Part shown: in pieces, positions 35,468 through 44,686 of the stretch
Layout: each line of letters opens with the position of its first letter
How positions within the stretch are numbered: position 1 is the first letter of the stretch
Source: a bacterium
GTDB lineage: Bacteria > Zhuqueibacterota > Zhuqueibacteria > Residuimicrobiales > Residuimicrobiaceae
NCBI GenBank assembly: GCA_029565685.1
Contig: JAKQNR010000022.1
Location: 248,001-312,000 of the forward strand
Direction of reading: 5' to 3'
Length of the DNA: 64,000 nucleotides
Program-made: the position numbers and the translations under genes
The notes under the pieces: model-generated
The model's input: the letters and a program-made list of their open reading frames with translations, nothing else
Told to the model about the DNA's origin: nothing
The model's database searches: none

Positions 35468-37807
35468 ATGAGATCGCGCTTTCCCATCTTGCTGGTGATG
35501 CTGATCGCCGGCGTGCAGTCCATGGACAACAACCTGTTCGCGGCCGTTTTTATGCAGGAAAAGCGAACGTTTTTTACTGTTTCGGATGGACTGCCAGCTG
35601 CAGGGGTGAACGATATTCTGGTTGCGACGGATGGATCGGTCTATGCTGCTACTGGGCAGGGATTGGCCTGGTATGATGGAAAGGCTTGGCGTACAGTGGA
35701 ATCGACGCGCGGCCGGAGCGTGCATCGGCTTGCCGGTGATGGCGACCGCGTAATAGCCCTTATGGACGAACCAGGCCGTTCTCTGTTGTTCATCGCTCGA
35801 GGACAGGTGCAGAATCGAAAAGTTTTGAACAGCTTGCCTGCTGATGCTGCGATTTCCGCCCTGGCATGCCATAAACAGGTTTATCTGGCCGCCGGCGAAA
35901 CCGTTTTTATTCTGGCTTCAGAGAAAACAAAGCCGCAGCCTTTGCCTCGGCCCGGCGGCGCCGTCAGGCAGATTGCAGTGGATTCTTCGGGATCCCTTTA
36001 TGCAGCGGCTGACAACGGTTTATTCCGCTATTCTGCAACTGCAAAAGCCTGGTCCGTGTTATCTCCGCGACAGGGCAAAAAGAGCTGGTCGCTCCAGGAT
36101 GTGCGCGGCGTGACCCTGGACCGATTAGGCCGTCTCTGGTTCGCCTCTCCCCAGGGAGTAGGCTGCAAGACCGCGAAGGGTTGGTCGCTTTACACAGGCC
36201 ACGAAGGTTTGCCCTTTGATGATTTTACCACTTTGGCTTCTGGTCCAGACAGCTCGATATGGTTCGGCACAACCATGGGCGCGATCCGGTTTGATGGCCG
36301 CAATTGGGAATACCGTCAGGGCCTGCGCTGGCTCCCGAATGATCTAGTGAACGACATCGCGGTATCTCAATCAGGCGATGCCTGGCTGGCGACGAACCAG
36401 GGCATAGCTCGGATTTACCGTGAGCCCATGACTCTGGCGCAGAAAGCGGCCTGGTTCGAAGAAGAGATCGATCGTTATCACCGGCGCACGCCCTACGAGT
36501 TTGTCCTGGAGGTGGCGGTGAAAAATCCGGGAGATAAAACGGAATTCGTCCAGTCCGACAGCGATAACGACGGTCTGTGGACCAGCATGTATGGAGCCGG
36601 CGAATGTTTCGCCTATGCCGCCACTCGAGATCCCCTCGCCAAACGAAGAGCGGACAAAGCGTTTCAGGCCATGCGCTTTCTCGGCCAGGTGACCCAGGGC
36701 GGCACACATCCCGCGCCTCCCGGTTTTGTCTGTCGCACTGTTCTTCCCACCAGCGGGCCTGATCCCAACATCGGTCGGTTGGAGGACGACCGTCGTAATC
36801 AGGCTAGTCGGGACCGGCTGTGGAAAGTGTTCGAACCACGCTGGCCCGTCAGCGCAGATGGAGAGTGGTACTGGAAAACAGATACCAGTTCCGATGAACT
36901 GGACGGCCACTATTTTCTCTACGGGCTCTATTACGATCTGGTGGCGGAAACAGAAGCGGAAAAGCGACAGGTGCAGGAACAGGTGCGCGGGTTGACCGAC
37001 CATCTGATCAAGCACGGATGCAAGTTGATCGATCATGACGGCCAGCCCACGCGATGGGCGCGCTATGATCCGGCGGAACTTAATTTCGATCCACGCTGGT
37101 TCATTGAACGAGGGCTCAACTCCCTGAGCATGCTCTCCTACCTGGCTACCACCGCTCACATCACCGGCGATGCTAAATACCGGATCGTGGCTGATTCGTT
37201 GATCAAACGGCACGGATACCTGCAGAATTTGATGAATATGAAAGTTCAGCGCGGCATCGGTACCGGCAATCAATCCGACGATGAAATGGCTTTTATGTGC
37301 TACTACAATCTCATCAAATATGAACCGGATCCACTGCGGCGTTCGCAATATGCCGCCTCTTTTTGGCTGACCTGGCGGCTCGAGGCGCCGGAGATGAATC
37401 CGCTGTTCAATTTCTTGATGGCTGCCTCCTGCAACGGCGTTCGTTACGCCGATCAGTGGGGCACGCATGCGCTGGACGCCACCGGCGATTGGTTGGAGGA
37501 TGGGGTGGAGACGTTAAAGCGTTTTCCGCTCGATCGTTTTGACTGGCGCCACGACAACAGCCGGCGCATCGATCTGATCCGTCTGTCGGAGTTAGGCGCC
37601 TGTTTTGATGAAAATCCGCAAGACTTTCCTCGTCGCGGCTATCGGGTCAACGGCAAAGTCATTCCGGTGGATGAATGCCATTTCAATCATTGGAACCGGA
37701 ATCCCTTTGAGCTCAAGACCGGCGGTTCCGGCCGCACGCTTTCCGATGGCGCGGTGTACCTGCTGCCGTATTATTCGGGTCTGTACTATGGATTCATCAA
37801 AGAATGA
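35468..37807 (+). CDS. Secreted regulator-type propeller fused to alpha-helical enzyme-like domain
   Basis: A 779-residue protein with a signal peptide (cleavage near residues 20-28). Residues about 33-325 are Reg_prop-like blades, as in sensor kinases ('FFTVSDGLPAAGVNDILVA', 'DRLGRLWFASPQGV', 'DSSIWFGTTMGAIRFDG'), but there is no kinase. Residues about 335-779 are a helical-toroid-like domain with acidic signatures: 'SDSDNDGLWTSMYGAGECF', 'TDTSSDELDGHYF' and 'FIERGLNSLSMLSYL'. The protein at 54785-56980 shares the whole layout and these motifs. GGAGG lies 9 bases before the ATG. It closes the plus-strand operon, 73 bases after the GH2 gene. The helical domain is not a family I can name; enzymatic function is inferred from context. 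Confidence 0.7.
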   Translation: MRSRFPILLVMLIAGVQSMDNNLFAAVFMQEKRTFFTVSDGLPAAGVNDILVATDGSVYAATGQGLAWYDGKAWRTVESTRGRSVHRLAGDGDRVIALMDEPGRSLLFIARGQVQNRKVLNSLPADAAISALACHKQVYLAAGETVFILASEKTKPQPLPRPGGAVRQIAVDSSGSLYAAADNGLFRYSATAKAWSVLSPRQGKKSWSLQDVRGVTLDRLGRLWFASPQGVGCKTAKGWSLYTGHEGLPFDDFTTLASGPDSSIWFGTTMGAIRFDGRNWEYRQGLRWLPNDLVNDIAVSQSGDAWLATNQGIARIYREPMTLAQKAAWFEEEIDRYHRRTPYEFVLEVAVKNPGDKTEFVQSDSDNDGLWTSMYGAGECFAYAATRDPLAKRRADKAFQAMRFLGQVTQGGTHPAPPGFVCRTVLPTSGPDPNIGRLEDDRRNQASRDRLWKVFEPRWPVSADGEWYWKTDTSSDELDGHYFLYGLYYDLVAETEAEKRQVQEQVRGLTDHLIKHGCKLIDHDGQPTRWARYDPAELNFDPRWFIERGLNSLSMLSYLATTAHITGDAKYRIVADSLIKRHGYLQNLMNMKVQRGIGTGNQSDDEMAFMCYYNLIKYEPDPLRRSQYAASFWLTWRLEAPEMNPLFNFLMAASCNGVRYADQWGTHALDATGDWLEDGVETLKRFPLDRFDWRHDNSRRIDLIRLSELGACFDENPQDFPRRGYRVNGKVIPVDECHFNHWNRNPFELKTGGSGRTLSDGAVYLLPYYSGLYYGFIKE

Positions 37808-37881
37808 GCCGTTCAAACCACGTCGCAGGCAGCCGCGACCGGCAGCGCTCTGCTGTCGTCGATTCCGTCAGATCGCCTCGT

Positions 37882-39063
37882 CTATCGAACCAGTACGCTT
37901 TTGATCGTACGCTGCTGCGCGTTGCTGACCATGCGAATGAAATAAACGCCGCTGGGAACAGGATCGTTTGATTCATCTGTAGCGTGCCAGACCACGCTGT
38001 GGCTGCCGCCGGATTCCATGCCGGATTTAAGAAGAACCACCTGTCGGCCCTGCTGATTATAGACCGCCAAATGCACCTGGCTGGCCTGCGGCAGATAGTA
38101 GACGAGCTGGGTGGAGGCGTTGAACGGATTGGGAAAATTCTGTTCCAATTGCCATTGGTCCGGCCTGCCTGCCTGTTCAGCCACCGTTGTGGTCTGTTTG
38201 CTCAGTATATAGCCCTGAATGGGTTCTGCGGTGTCCGAACCCCACAGTGATTTTTTTCCGCCGTAGCCTAAAGCCAGAGCGCCTTCGGACAGCTCACCGC
38301 TGCCTTCCAGGGAGAACGAAATATCGATGACCCGTCCTGGTTGGATGACCGGTTCTCCATCGAATCGGTTGAAAAATCCCCACATGGGCGCTTTCATCTC
38401 CGCCTCGTGGCCGTCTGGAGAGACCGCTGCCTTGATAATGCCGTTTTCGTATGCCGGTCCGCGATCCGACACATAGGTAAAGGTTGAATCCGGAAACACC
38501 ACCCACTGCAGGTAATCGTCATAGTTGCCTGGGGCCAGGCGAATGAGATGCTGGGCGAGCTCTGCACGGCCTTGCGCCAGTTCCTGCTCTCCGATGAATG
38601 AATGCAGAATATAGTGGCCGGTATTGAAACTGCCGTTGTAAAACTCCACCTCCATGTTCATGTCGTATCCGGTCGAGTTGGGCCAATAGTTGCCCTCCTG
38701 CAGAGGATAGCCGGTGGCGTCATCGTTGTCCACATCGATGGTGATGATAAAATAAAAGCGTCCGTCGCGGACGCCCTCGGCGGTCTTAACCGACGTGCGG
38801 CCGATGACGCCGCGCGATTTAACGTATCCATAAAGAGCTGTATCATCATGGGTGAATTTGACCTGCAGGATGTCCACGTCGCTGTACTGACGGGACACCG
38901 GCGCCGGCAGACGGCCATACCAATCGGTGTCATGTTCGTCGTTAGCCGGATCGTCCACATAGGTTGTCACCGCTAGCCAATCATCAAAAAGTCCGTCGAT
39001 GGCGATGGGTGTTTGACTGTAAACCATGAACGGCAGTATCAGTCCTATCAGATAACGCAGCAA
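37882..39063 (-). CDS. T9SS-sorted CBM9-like surface protein (TTG start)
   Basis: The frame is open to an ATG at 39123, but I place the start at the TTG at 39063. AAAGGAG lies 6 bases before it, and a clean signal peptide follows ('LRYLIGLILPFMVYSQ'). The 393-residue product has a CBM9/DOMON-like opening ('IAIDGLFDDWLAVTTYVDD') and 'RFYFIITIDVDNDDATGYPL', which resembles one repeat of the 41726-44686 protein. The last ~85 residues are a type A sorting domain ('NFPNPFNASTQLVYYLPQ', 'PVPSGVYFIRM'). A surface sugar-binding role is inferred. It is transcribed towards the plus-strand operon, and no hairpin was seen in the 74-base convergent gap. It lies divergent to the metallophosphoesterase lipoprotein. 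Confidence 0.7.
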   Translation of the reverse strand: MLRYLIGLILPFMVYSQTPIAIDGLFDDWLAVTTYVDDPANDEHDTDWYGRLPAPVSRQYSDVDILQVKFTHDDTALYGYVKSRGVIGRTSVKTAEGVRDGRFYFIITIDVDNDDATGYPLQEGNYWPNSTGYDMNMEVEFYNGSFNTGHYILHSFIGEQELAQGRAELAQHLIRLAPGNYDDYLQWVVFPDSTFTYVSDRGPAYENGIIKAAVSPDGHEAEMKAPMWGFFNRFDGEPVIQPGRVIDISFSLEGSGELSEGALALGYGGKKSLWGSDTAEPIQGYILSKQTTTVAEQAGRPDQWQLEQNFPNPFNASTQLVYYLPQASQVHLAVYNQQGRQVVLLKSGMESGGSHSVVWHATDESNDPVPSGVYFIRMVSNAQQRTIKSVLVR

Positions 39064-39154
39064 AATAGTCTCCTTTCGCCGCCGTACGAGAGAACGCGGA
39101 ACAGTTTGAGATTCCTTGCCCATTCTTCTCGGATGCGGGATTTGATTTATCTCT

Positions 39155-39183
39155 TTGGCAATAATGATATTCTTTGTTATATT
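39155..39183 (+). promoter_or_regulatory. Promoter of the metallophosphoesterase gene
   Basis: TTGGCA (39155-39160), a 17-base spacer and TATATT (39178-39183) form a good -35/-10 pair. The expected start near 39190 is about 45 bases before the ATG at 39235. The tract is AT-rich compared with its surroundings. Confidence 0.65.
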
Positions 39184-39234
39184 CTGACGTTCGCCAGATC
39201 AATTGAATTTTTTATTAGTATGAAAGGTCCTATC

Positions 39235-40107
39235 ATGAAAAACATCCGTCTTCTCTGTTTGGGGATGGTTTTGATGCTTGCCGGTTGTCACACCGCCGGC
39301 CGTTCACTGCATCAATTTAAGGCGCCGGCTTACCGCATAGCCAAACCCTGGCGGGGCGAGCGTTTTGCCAATGATAAAAAGTCCTTTCAATTCGTCATTA
39401 TCGCAGACCGGACCGGCGGCAACCGGCCTGGTGTGTTTGAAGAAACCATTCACAAAATCAACCGGCTGCAGCCGGAATTTGTCCTGTCGGTCGGCGATTA
39501 TATCGAGGGTAAAACAGAGGATGATTCAGTGCTGCGCGCAGAGTGGGAGGATTTTTTCAAAGCCATTGAACCGCTGCAAATGCCTTTTTTCTGCTTGCCG
39601 GGCAACCACGACATCAGCAACCCATTCATGCGCCAAGCCTATATCGATCGAATGGGCATGACCTATTATCATTTCGTCTACGGCAACGTCCTGTTCCTCT
39701 GCCTGAATACCGAAGACCCGCCGCCGACACATATCAGTGAGGCGCAGATCCAATATATGGAAAAAGCTTTGCGGGACAACCAAAAGGCAAGCTGGACCAT
39801 GGTTTTACTGCACAAACCGATGTGGAAATACAAGGACACTGCGGGATATGATAAAATCGAGGCCTTGCTCGCCGGCCGGCGGCACACGGTGATCGCCGCC
39901 CACGAACATCGCTACCAGAAAGAAACGCGCCGGGGAGTCGACCATTATGTCCTGGCCACCACCGGCGGCAGCAGCGCGCTGCGCGGCGCCGCTTTCGGCG
40001 AGCTGGATCACATCGTCTGGGTCACCATGACCGAGCAGGGTCCGGTGCTCGCCAACCTGGCGGTTGAAGGCATCTATGGCGATCATTTCGCTGATCAGAC
40101 GCCCTGA
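39235..40107 (+). CDS. Calcineurin-like metallophosphoesterase lipoprotein
   Basis: The start is placed at the ATG at 39235, because AAAGG lies 7 bases upstream and a lipoprotein signal follows ('MLAGC', C18). The frame is open upstream to 39013, but that part overlaps the promoter. The 290-residue product has the metallophosphoesterase order: 'FVIIADRTGG' (D58), 'SVGDYIEG' (D88), 'PGNHDISN' (N124, H125), 'LLHKPMW', and 'AAHEHRYQ'. Two blocks deviate from the usual form: the first normally reads D-x-H but is D-R-T, and the last normally reads G-H-x-H but is A-H-E-H. The fold and metal site are otherwise intact, so it is probably active. It should sit in the outer or inner membrane facing the periplasm. 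Substrate unknown. Confidence 0.8.
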   Translation: MKNIRLLCLGMVLMLAGCHTAGRSLHQFKAPAYRIAKPWRGERFANDKKSFQFVIIADRTGGNRPGVFEETIHKINRLQPEFVLSVGDYIEGKTEDDSVLRAEWEDFFKAIEPLQMPFFCLPGNHDISNPFMRQAYIDRMGMTYYHFVYGNVLFLCLNTEDPPPTHISEAQIQYMEKALRDNQKASWTMVLLHKPMWKYKDTAGYDKIEALLAGRRHTVIAAHEHRYQKETRRGVDHYVLATTGGSSALRGAAFGELDHIVWVTMTEQGPVLANLAVEGIYGDHFADQTP

Positions 40108-40167
40108 GCGCATGCATTCTTGCTCTAGTCGTTCCAGGCTGCGAAAAAACAGCGCCTGACCGCCGGA

Positions 40168-41646
40168 TCACTCTGAACGGGTCTGCATCGGAACGGATTT
40201 CCCTGTCTTTTTGTTCTGTTCCTCCTTGCGGCGGCCTGCTTCTTTTAATGCGCGGCCGAAATTTTTATCCATATAGCGGAAATGATACTTCTTTATCAGC
40301 AGCTCTTCAAAGCGTGCTTTACCTGCCCGTTCAAATTCGAAATATTTTTGCCCGAGTATCTTTCTTATCTCTTCCGGCTTTTCCTGTTGCACCAGAGTCT
40401 GCCGCAACGAGTCCGTGCGGGCGGCTGCCGGCTCTTTTACGGCGTGCTGCAAAAGACGGCTTCTCAATACAGATTCTTTGAACGAATGGATCTGCTGGAC
40501 GATTTCCGGGTCGTTCTGCATACCGGACTCCAGGCCATGCTGCCCCAGCAGGTGCTGTTCGCTGAGAGCCGTGAACCGCTCCTTGAAATCGAGCAGGGTT
40601 TGAGGTTCGCGCTTGCGGTTTTCAAACACTTCTTCGGCACGAATAACTCCGCCGTCGTACCGGGCCAGCACCTGAGACAGATCCTGCTCACTGAGAGCGG
40701 AAAAATCCACCACCTGATAGTCTGAGGCGTTGTCCTTGACGCCCACTTTATCCCATATAACCTTTTGGCTGGCCGGGTAAAACTGGTAATGATATTTTTC
40801 CGCCAGCTCTGCAAAGCGTCGCTCAACCTGCTGCCGGATAAGGTGTTTGCGCGTGCGAAAGAGTGTTTGCCAGATCCGGTCTTTGACCGCCTCAAAGGCG
40901 GGCACCGGCACCACCCGTTTTTCGCCCTTGTAAAGAATGTACCAACCTTCGTAACCCCGAAACGGCTTGGAATAGGTAAACTCTTTCAGCGTGTCCATCA
41001 CTGCGCGCAAAGCCGCGTCGCCCAGGGATTCCCGGATGACAAAGCCGAGGTCGCCGCCTTTGCGATTGGTGGTGATGTCCTGAGAATAGCGGTTCGCCAG
41101 ATCTTCAAATTTTGCGCCCGTATTCAACAGCCGATAGACGGCCTCGATGGTGTCCTTTTGCGAGCGGGCAAAGGCCGGTGGGGTGGATTTCACCACCGGA
41201 CGGATGATGTAGCGCATGGCGTATTGAGGCGAATAGTTTGCATAAAACAACCTGATCAGGCTGTCCGTGACCACCCGGCTGATGATCTCCTGACGCATAT
41301 ATTTGTAGAAAACGGCCTTGCGTTCCTGGTTTCTGATCATGGCCTGAAAAACGGAATCCTCCGCCAAACCACGCGCTTGGGCTTCCATCACTAGTATTTT
41401 ATCCAAGGCTTTTTGCCGCACGATCTCGCGAAAAAGTTCTTCACTGGGCAGCGCCTTGGGCTTGTATTGGGTGCTGAGAAGGTAATGATCGATCGCTTCG
41501 GCTTCAACAACGGAACCGTTGTCAAAGGCAGCCAGAACAGATTGCGGCGACGGCCGGTCACAGTGAAGTAAAGAGCCGAGGCAGAGCACAACGGCCGAAA
41601 GCATGAGGGCGTACGATCGCAACAGACGGTGCAAATTTTTACGCAT
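40168..41646 (-). CDS. PpiC/SurA-type peptidyl-prolyl isomerase, probable lipoprotein
   Basis: A 492-residue periplasmic foldase. The N-terminal hydrophobic segment ends in 'GSLLHC' (C29), an imperfect lipobox. A SurA-like N-domain follows ('EELFREIVRQKALDKILVME'), then a parvulin core (about 143-250) with 'KFEDLANRYSQDITTNRKGG' and 'DLGFVIRES', 'SKPFRGYEGWYILYKGEKR'. The C-terminal half is helical and charged. Such proteins help outer-membrane barrels and secreted proteins fold. It lies downstream of the repeat-rich surface protein, behind a strong terminator, so it may be expressed by read-through. The final ~25 residues are basic and polar ('KEAGRRKEEQNKKTGK'). It is one of two such genes in this locus. 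Confidence 0.8.
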   Translation of the reverse strand: MRKNLHRLLRSYALMLSAVVLCLGSLLHCDRPSPQSVLAAFDNGSVVEAEAIDHYLLSTQYKPKALPSEELFREIVRQKALDKILVMEAQARGLAEDSVFQAMIRNQERKAVFYKYMRQEIISRVVTDSLIRLFYANYSPQYAMRYIIRPVVKSTPPAFARSQKDTIEAVYRLLNTGAKFEDLANRYSQDITTNRKGGDLGFVIRESLGDAALRAVMDTLKEFTYSKPFRGYEGWYILYKGEKRVVPVPAFEAVKDRIWQTLFRTRKHLIRQQVERRFAELAEKYHYQFYPASQKVIWDKVGVKDNASDYQVVDFSALSEQDLSQVLARYDGGVIRAEEVFENRKREPQTLLDFKERFTALSEQHLLGQHGLESGMQNDPEIVQQIHSFKESVLRSRLLQHAVKEPAAARTDSLRQTLVQQEKPEEIRKILGQKYFEFERAGKARFEELLIKKYHFRYMDKNFGRALKEAGRRKEEQNKKTGKSVPMQTRSE

Positions 41647-41677
41647 GAATTCCTTCCCTGGAATGCGATGATGAAAA

Positions 41678-41709
41678 AAATGGGATTGCCCCGAAAGGCA
41701 ATCCCATTT
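41678..41709 (-). terminator. Intrinsic terminator after the triple-repeat gene
   Basis: A perfect 13-bp stem (AAATGGGATTGCC / GGCAATCCCATTT) with a 6-base loop. On the minus strand it runs into seven T residues. It begins 16 bases after the stop of the 41726-44686 gene, in the right orientation to end that transcript. Confidence 0.9.
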
Positions 41710-41725
41710 AGTGTGAAACCTTTCC

Positions 41726-44686
41726 TTATTTAAGCAGGAGCATACTCTTGACCAAGACGGTGGAGCCGGAGTTCAGTCTGTAAAAATAAATTCCACTGGA
41801 CAGCGGCACACCGGCGTCACTCATGCCGTTCCAGCGGACGCTGTGCCGGCCTGAGGACATTCTGGCATCCACCAGCGTGCGCACCTTTTGCCCCAGCATA
41901 TTATAGATGCTGACAGTCACGTCAGCCGCATAAGGGACGGTGAACTCGATGGTGGTTTCCGGATTGAAGGGGTTCGGGTAATTCTTTTCCAGGATGAACT
42001 CTTTGGGCAGGCTGGTCGTTTTTTCCGCCGCGATTCCTGTTGTAAAAGTGAGCACTCCACGCGGCGTCAAATCCACGCCCCAGTCATCCAGCGGCGTTTC
42101 CGTTCGCACGGCAATACCGATCTCGTCGCCGGGCTGCAGCACCTCCAAACCTTTATTCTTCCAGTATTGTTGGATCGGCGCAATGGGATGGGCGATCTCG
42201 AGAAAATCATAGCCCCAGGCATGCGCATTCCAGTAGAGTTGATCGCTAACCAACGTCGAATCGTCGCTGGCTATGATCGGAAGCAATCCCACATGTTTGA
42301 GCGCAATGCTCGAGTCCGGACCCAGAAATCCCGATTCATAGATGGTGTAATCCGCTCCGGCATCGGTCTCGCTGACCACTTCAGAGACGTCAAAGGACGA
42401 GTAGCCCATCTCTTTGATGCCCGAGTTGTTGACGCCGCCCATATCATTATGGGGCGGCGTAAAATAACCGACACAGCCCCATTCAACATAGGTGTCTGCG
42501 CCGATCTTGTCCTGGTTGGGCAGTCCTTGGCTGGCCAGATAGCCGACCGGAGTGTAGTGCGCTTCGTAATAATGGCTGTTCGCTCCGGTGGTGACGTTGT
42601 TATCCAGATCCAGCAGCAGATCATAATAGCCGCGCGACCGGTTGATCGGCACGCCGTTCAATTCGCGTTGATCAGCCATGTTGGGCCAGGCGGGTCCGCC
42701 ATACAAACGCATGAACCAGTACAGCATTCCCTCCTCGTGGTTGATGAATGCTTTCACCTCTTTGACATCTACCCGGTCGCTCACCGCGGCGCCGACCTCT
42801 GAGGGAAAATACCCGTCGACATTGTCGACGGATTCGATCAGCACAGGATAGGCCTGCCAATCGCTGTCATCACCGTCGAACTGAATGCTGGAGGGCCTGT
42901 TGGTCCCGGTAGTGACGATCAGCTCTCCGCGCGGCGTCAGATCCACACCCCAATCATCCATGGGCGTTTCTGTCCGCACCGCGATGCCGATCACATCGCC
43001 GGTTTTGAAATAGTCGGCGCTCTTTTTATTTCTCCAATACTCCTTGATGGCGCTGAGGGATTGTCCCATTTCCAGAAAATCATGGCCCCAGGCATGCGCG
43101 TTGAAATAAACTCGGTCGTCAACCAGAGTGGCGTCGTCGCTGCCCATGGAGGGGAGCAGGCCGTCGTGTTTGAACGCCTTGGCCGAATCGGGATCCGTGA
43201 TCCCTGTTTCGTAAATGGTATAATCAGCGCCGGCGTCGGTCTCGCTCACCACTTCGGAGACGTCATAAGCGGAATAGCCGATCTCTTTGATGCCCGAATT
43301 ATTGACCCCGCCCATGTCCGTGTGCGGAGGCGTGAAATAACCCACGCAGCCCCATTCGAGGTAAGAATCCGCGCCGATTTTTCCCTGATCCGCGATGCCC
43401 TGGCTGGCCAGATAGCCGACCGGGGTGTAGTGGGCTTCATAGTAATGGCTGTTGGCGCCGGTGGTGACGTCATTGTCCAGATCCAGCAGCAGGTCATAGT
43501 AACCGCGGGAACGGTTGATTGGCACGCCGTTCAGTTCGCGTTGATCCGCCACATTGGGCCAGGCCGGGCCGCCCCAGAGTCGCATAAACCAATAGATCGC
43601 ATCCTCTGAGAGGTTGATGAAAGCCTTCACCTCTTTGACGTCCACATTGTCGGTGACCGCTGCGCCCACTTCGGACGGGAAAAATCCGTCGACGTTGTCC
43701 ACCGATTGCACCAGAACCGGCAGAGCCGCCCAATCCGAATCATCGCCGTCAAAGGTGATGCTGCTGGGACGCACGGGGATTTCCGGGCAGAGCATTTGTC
43801 CGCGCGGCGTCAGGTCGACGCCCCAATCGTCCATGGGGGTTTCGGTGCGCACTGCAATGCCGATGACGTCGCCGGGGTTCAGTACATGCCTGCCTTTGTT
43901 CTTCCAATAGTGCTGAACCGTCGTCAACTCGATGCCCATTTCGAGAAAATCATTTCCCCACGCATGGCCCATCCAATACGATTTGCCGTTCATCAAACTG
44001 GCGTCGTCGCTTCCTTCCACCGGCAGCGTTCCTGACCAGGCGAACGCTTTGGCGGAATCAGGTTTGGCGATACCGGATTCAAATATCGTATAATCGGCGC
44101 CGGCGTCGGTTTCACTGACTACTTCGGAGACATCATAAGCGGAATAGCCGATCTCTTTGATGCCCGAATTGTTTACTCCGCCCATGTCGGTGTGAGGAGG
44201 AGTAAAGTAGCCGACGCAGCCCCACTCCAGATACGAATCCGCACCGATTTTATCCTGGTTGGCGATGCCCTGGCTGGCCAGATAACCGACCGGCGTGAAA
44301 TGCGCCTCATAATAGTGGCTGTTGGCGCCTGTGGTGACATCGTTGTCCAGATCCATGAGCAGATCATAATAGCCGCGGGAGCGGTTGATCGGCACGCCGT
44401 TCAACTCACGCTGGTCCGCCATGTTGGGCCAGGCGGGACCGCCGTAAAACCTCATGAAAAAGTAACAGACATTGCCGACAATTTTAGCTTTGACCTCTTT
44501 GACATCCACATTGTCCGTCACTGCGGCGCCGACTTCAGACGGGAAAAATCCGTCGACGTTGTCGACCGATTCGATCAAAAGCGGTTCGGCCAGCCAGTCT
44601 TCATCGCTTCCGTCAAGGAAAATCTGCGCCAGGGCGGGACTTGCGATCAAAGCCACACAAAACAGTAGCCACCAAGCGTTTCTCAT
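41726..44686 (-). CDS. T9SS-sorted surface protein with three tandem ~290-residue repeats
   Basis: A 986-residue protein with a signal peptide (residues 1-21, cleavage after 'SPALA'). Three near-identical modules fill residues 22-900. Each opens with 'DGxxxDW...ESVDNVDGF/YFPS' and contains 'WPNMADQRELNGVPINRSRG', 'NSHYYEAHFTPVGYLASQG' and 'TPMDDWGVDLTPRG'. The opening recalls CBM9-type sugar-binding domains and matches the 37882-39063 protein in style. No catalytic motif was seen. The end is a type A sorting domain ('NYPNPFNPETTIEFTVPYAA', 'SSGIYFYRLNSGSTVLVKSM'). Three copies may give multivalent polymer binding. AGGAGG lies 5 bases before the ATG. A strong terminator follows and a 207-base leader precedes it, so it looks abundantly expressed. 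The function is inferred. Confidence 0.8.
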   Translation of the reverse strand: MRNAWWLLFCVALIASPALAQIFLDGSDEDWLAEPLLIESVDNVDGFFPSEVGAAVTDNVDVKEVKAKIVGNVCYFFMRFYGGPAWPNMADQRELNGVPINRSRGYYDLLMDLDNDVTTGANSHYYEAHFTPVGYLASQGIANQDKIGADSYLEWGCVGYFTPPHTDMGGVNNSGIKEIGYSAYDVSEVVSETDAGADYTIFESGIAKPDSAKAFAWSGTLPVEGSDDASLMNGKSYWMGHAWGNDFLEMGIELTTVQHYWKNKGRHVLNPGDVIGIAVRTETPMDDWGVDLTPRGQMLCPEIPVRPSSITFDGDDSDWAALPVLVQSVDNVDGFFPSEVGAAVTDNVDVKEVKAFINLSEDAIYWFMRLWGGPAWPNVADQRELNGVPINRSRGYYDLLLDLDNDVTTGANSHYYEAHYTPVGYLASQGIADQGKIGADSYLEWGCVGYFTPPHTDMGGVNNSGIKEIGYSAYDVSEVVSETDAGADYTIYETGITDPDSAKAFKHDGLLPSMGSDDATLVDDRVYFNAHAWGHDFLEMGQSLSAIKEYWRNKKSADYFKTGDVIGIAVRTETPMDDWGVDLTPRGELIVTTGTNRPSSIQFDGDDSDWQAYPVLIESVDNVDGYFPSEVGAAVSDRVDVKEVKAFINHEEGMLYWFMRLYGGPAWPNMADQRELNGVPINRSRGYYDLLLDLDNNVTTGANSHYYEAHYTPVGYLASQGLPNQDKIGADTYVEWGCVGYFTPPHNDMGGVNNSGIKEMGYSSFDVSEVVSETDAGADYTIYESGFLGPDSSIALKHVGLLPIIASDDSTLVSDQLYWNAHAWGYDFLEIAHPIAPIQQYWKNKGLEVLQPGDEIGIAVRTETPLDDWGVDLTPRGVLTFTTGIAAEKTTSLPKEFILEKNYPNPFNPETTIEFTVPYAADVTVSIYNMLGQKVRTLVDARMSSGRHSVRWNGMSDAGVPLSSGIYFYRLNSGSTVLVKSMLLLK
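42037..42886 (-). repeat. Repeat module 3 of the triple-repeat surface protein
   Basis: A ~283-codon unit opening with 'IQFDGDDSDW' and ending before the sorting domain. The right-hand edge is approximate. It has 'PHNDMGG' where modules 1 and 2 have 'PHTDMGG', among other small changes. Confidence 0.75.
42887..43759 (-). repeat. Repeat module 2 of the triple-repeat surface protein
   Basis: A 291-codon unit opening with 'ITFDGDDSDW'. Its protein is very close to module 1, while many third codon positions differ, which indicates selection on the protein rather than a recent DNA duplication. Confidence 0.8.
43760..44623 (-). repeat. Repeat module 1 of the triple-repeat surface protein
   Basis: A 288-codon unit from just after the signal peptide to 'PRGQMLCPEIPVRPSS'. 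It is the most diverged of the three at its N-terminal edge ('IFLDGSDEDW'). Confidence 0.8.
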
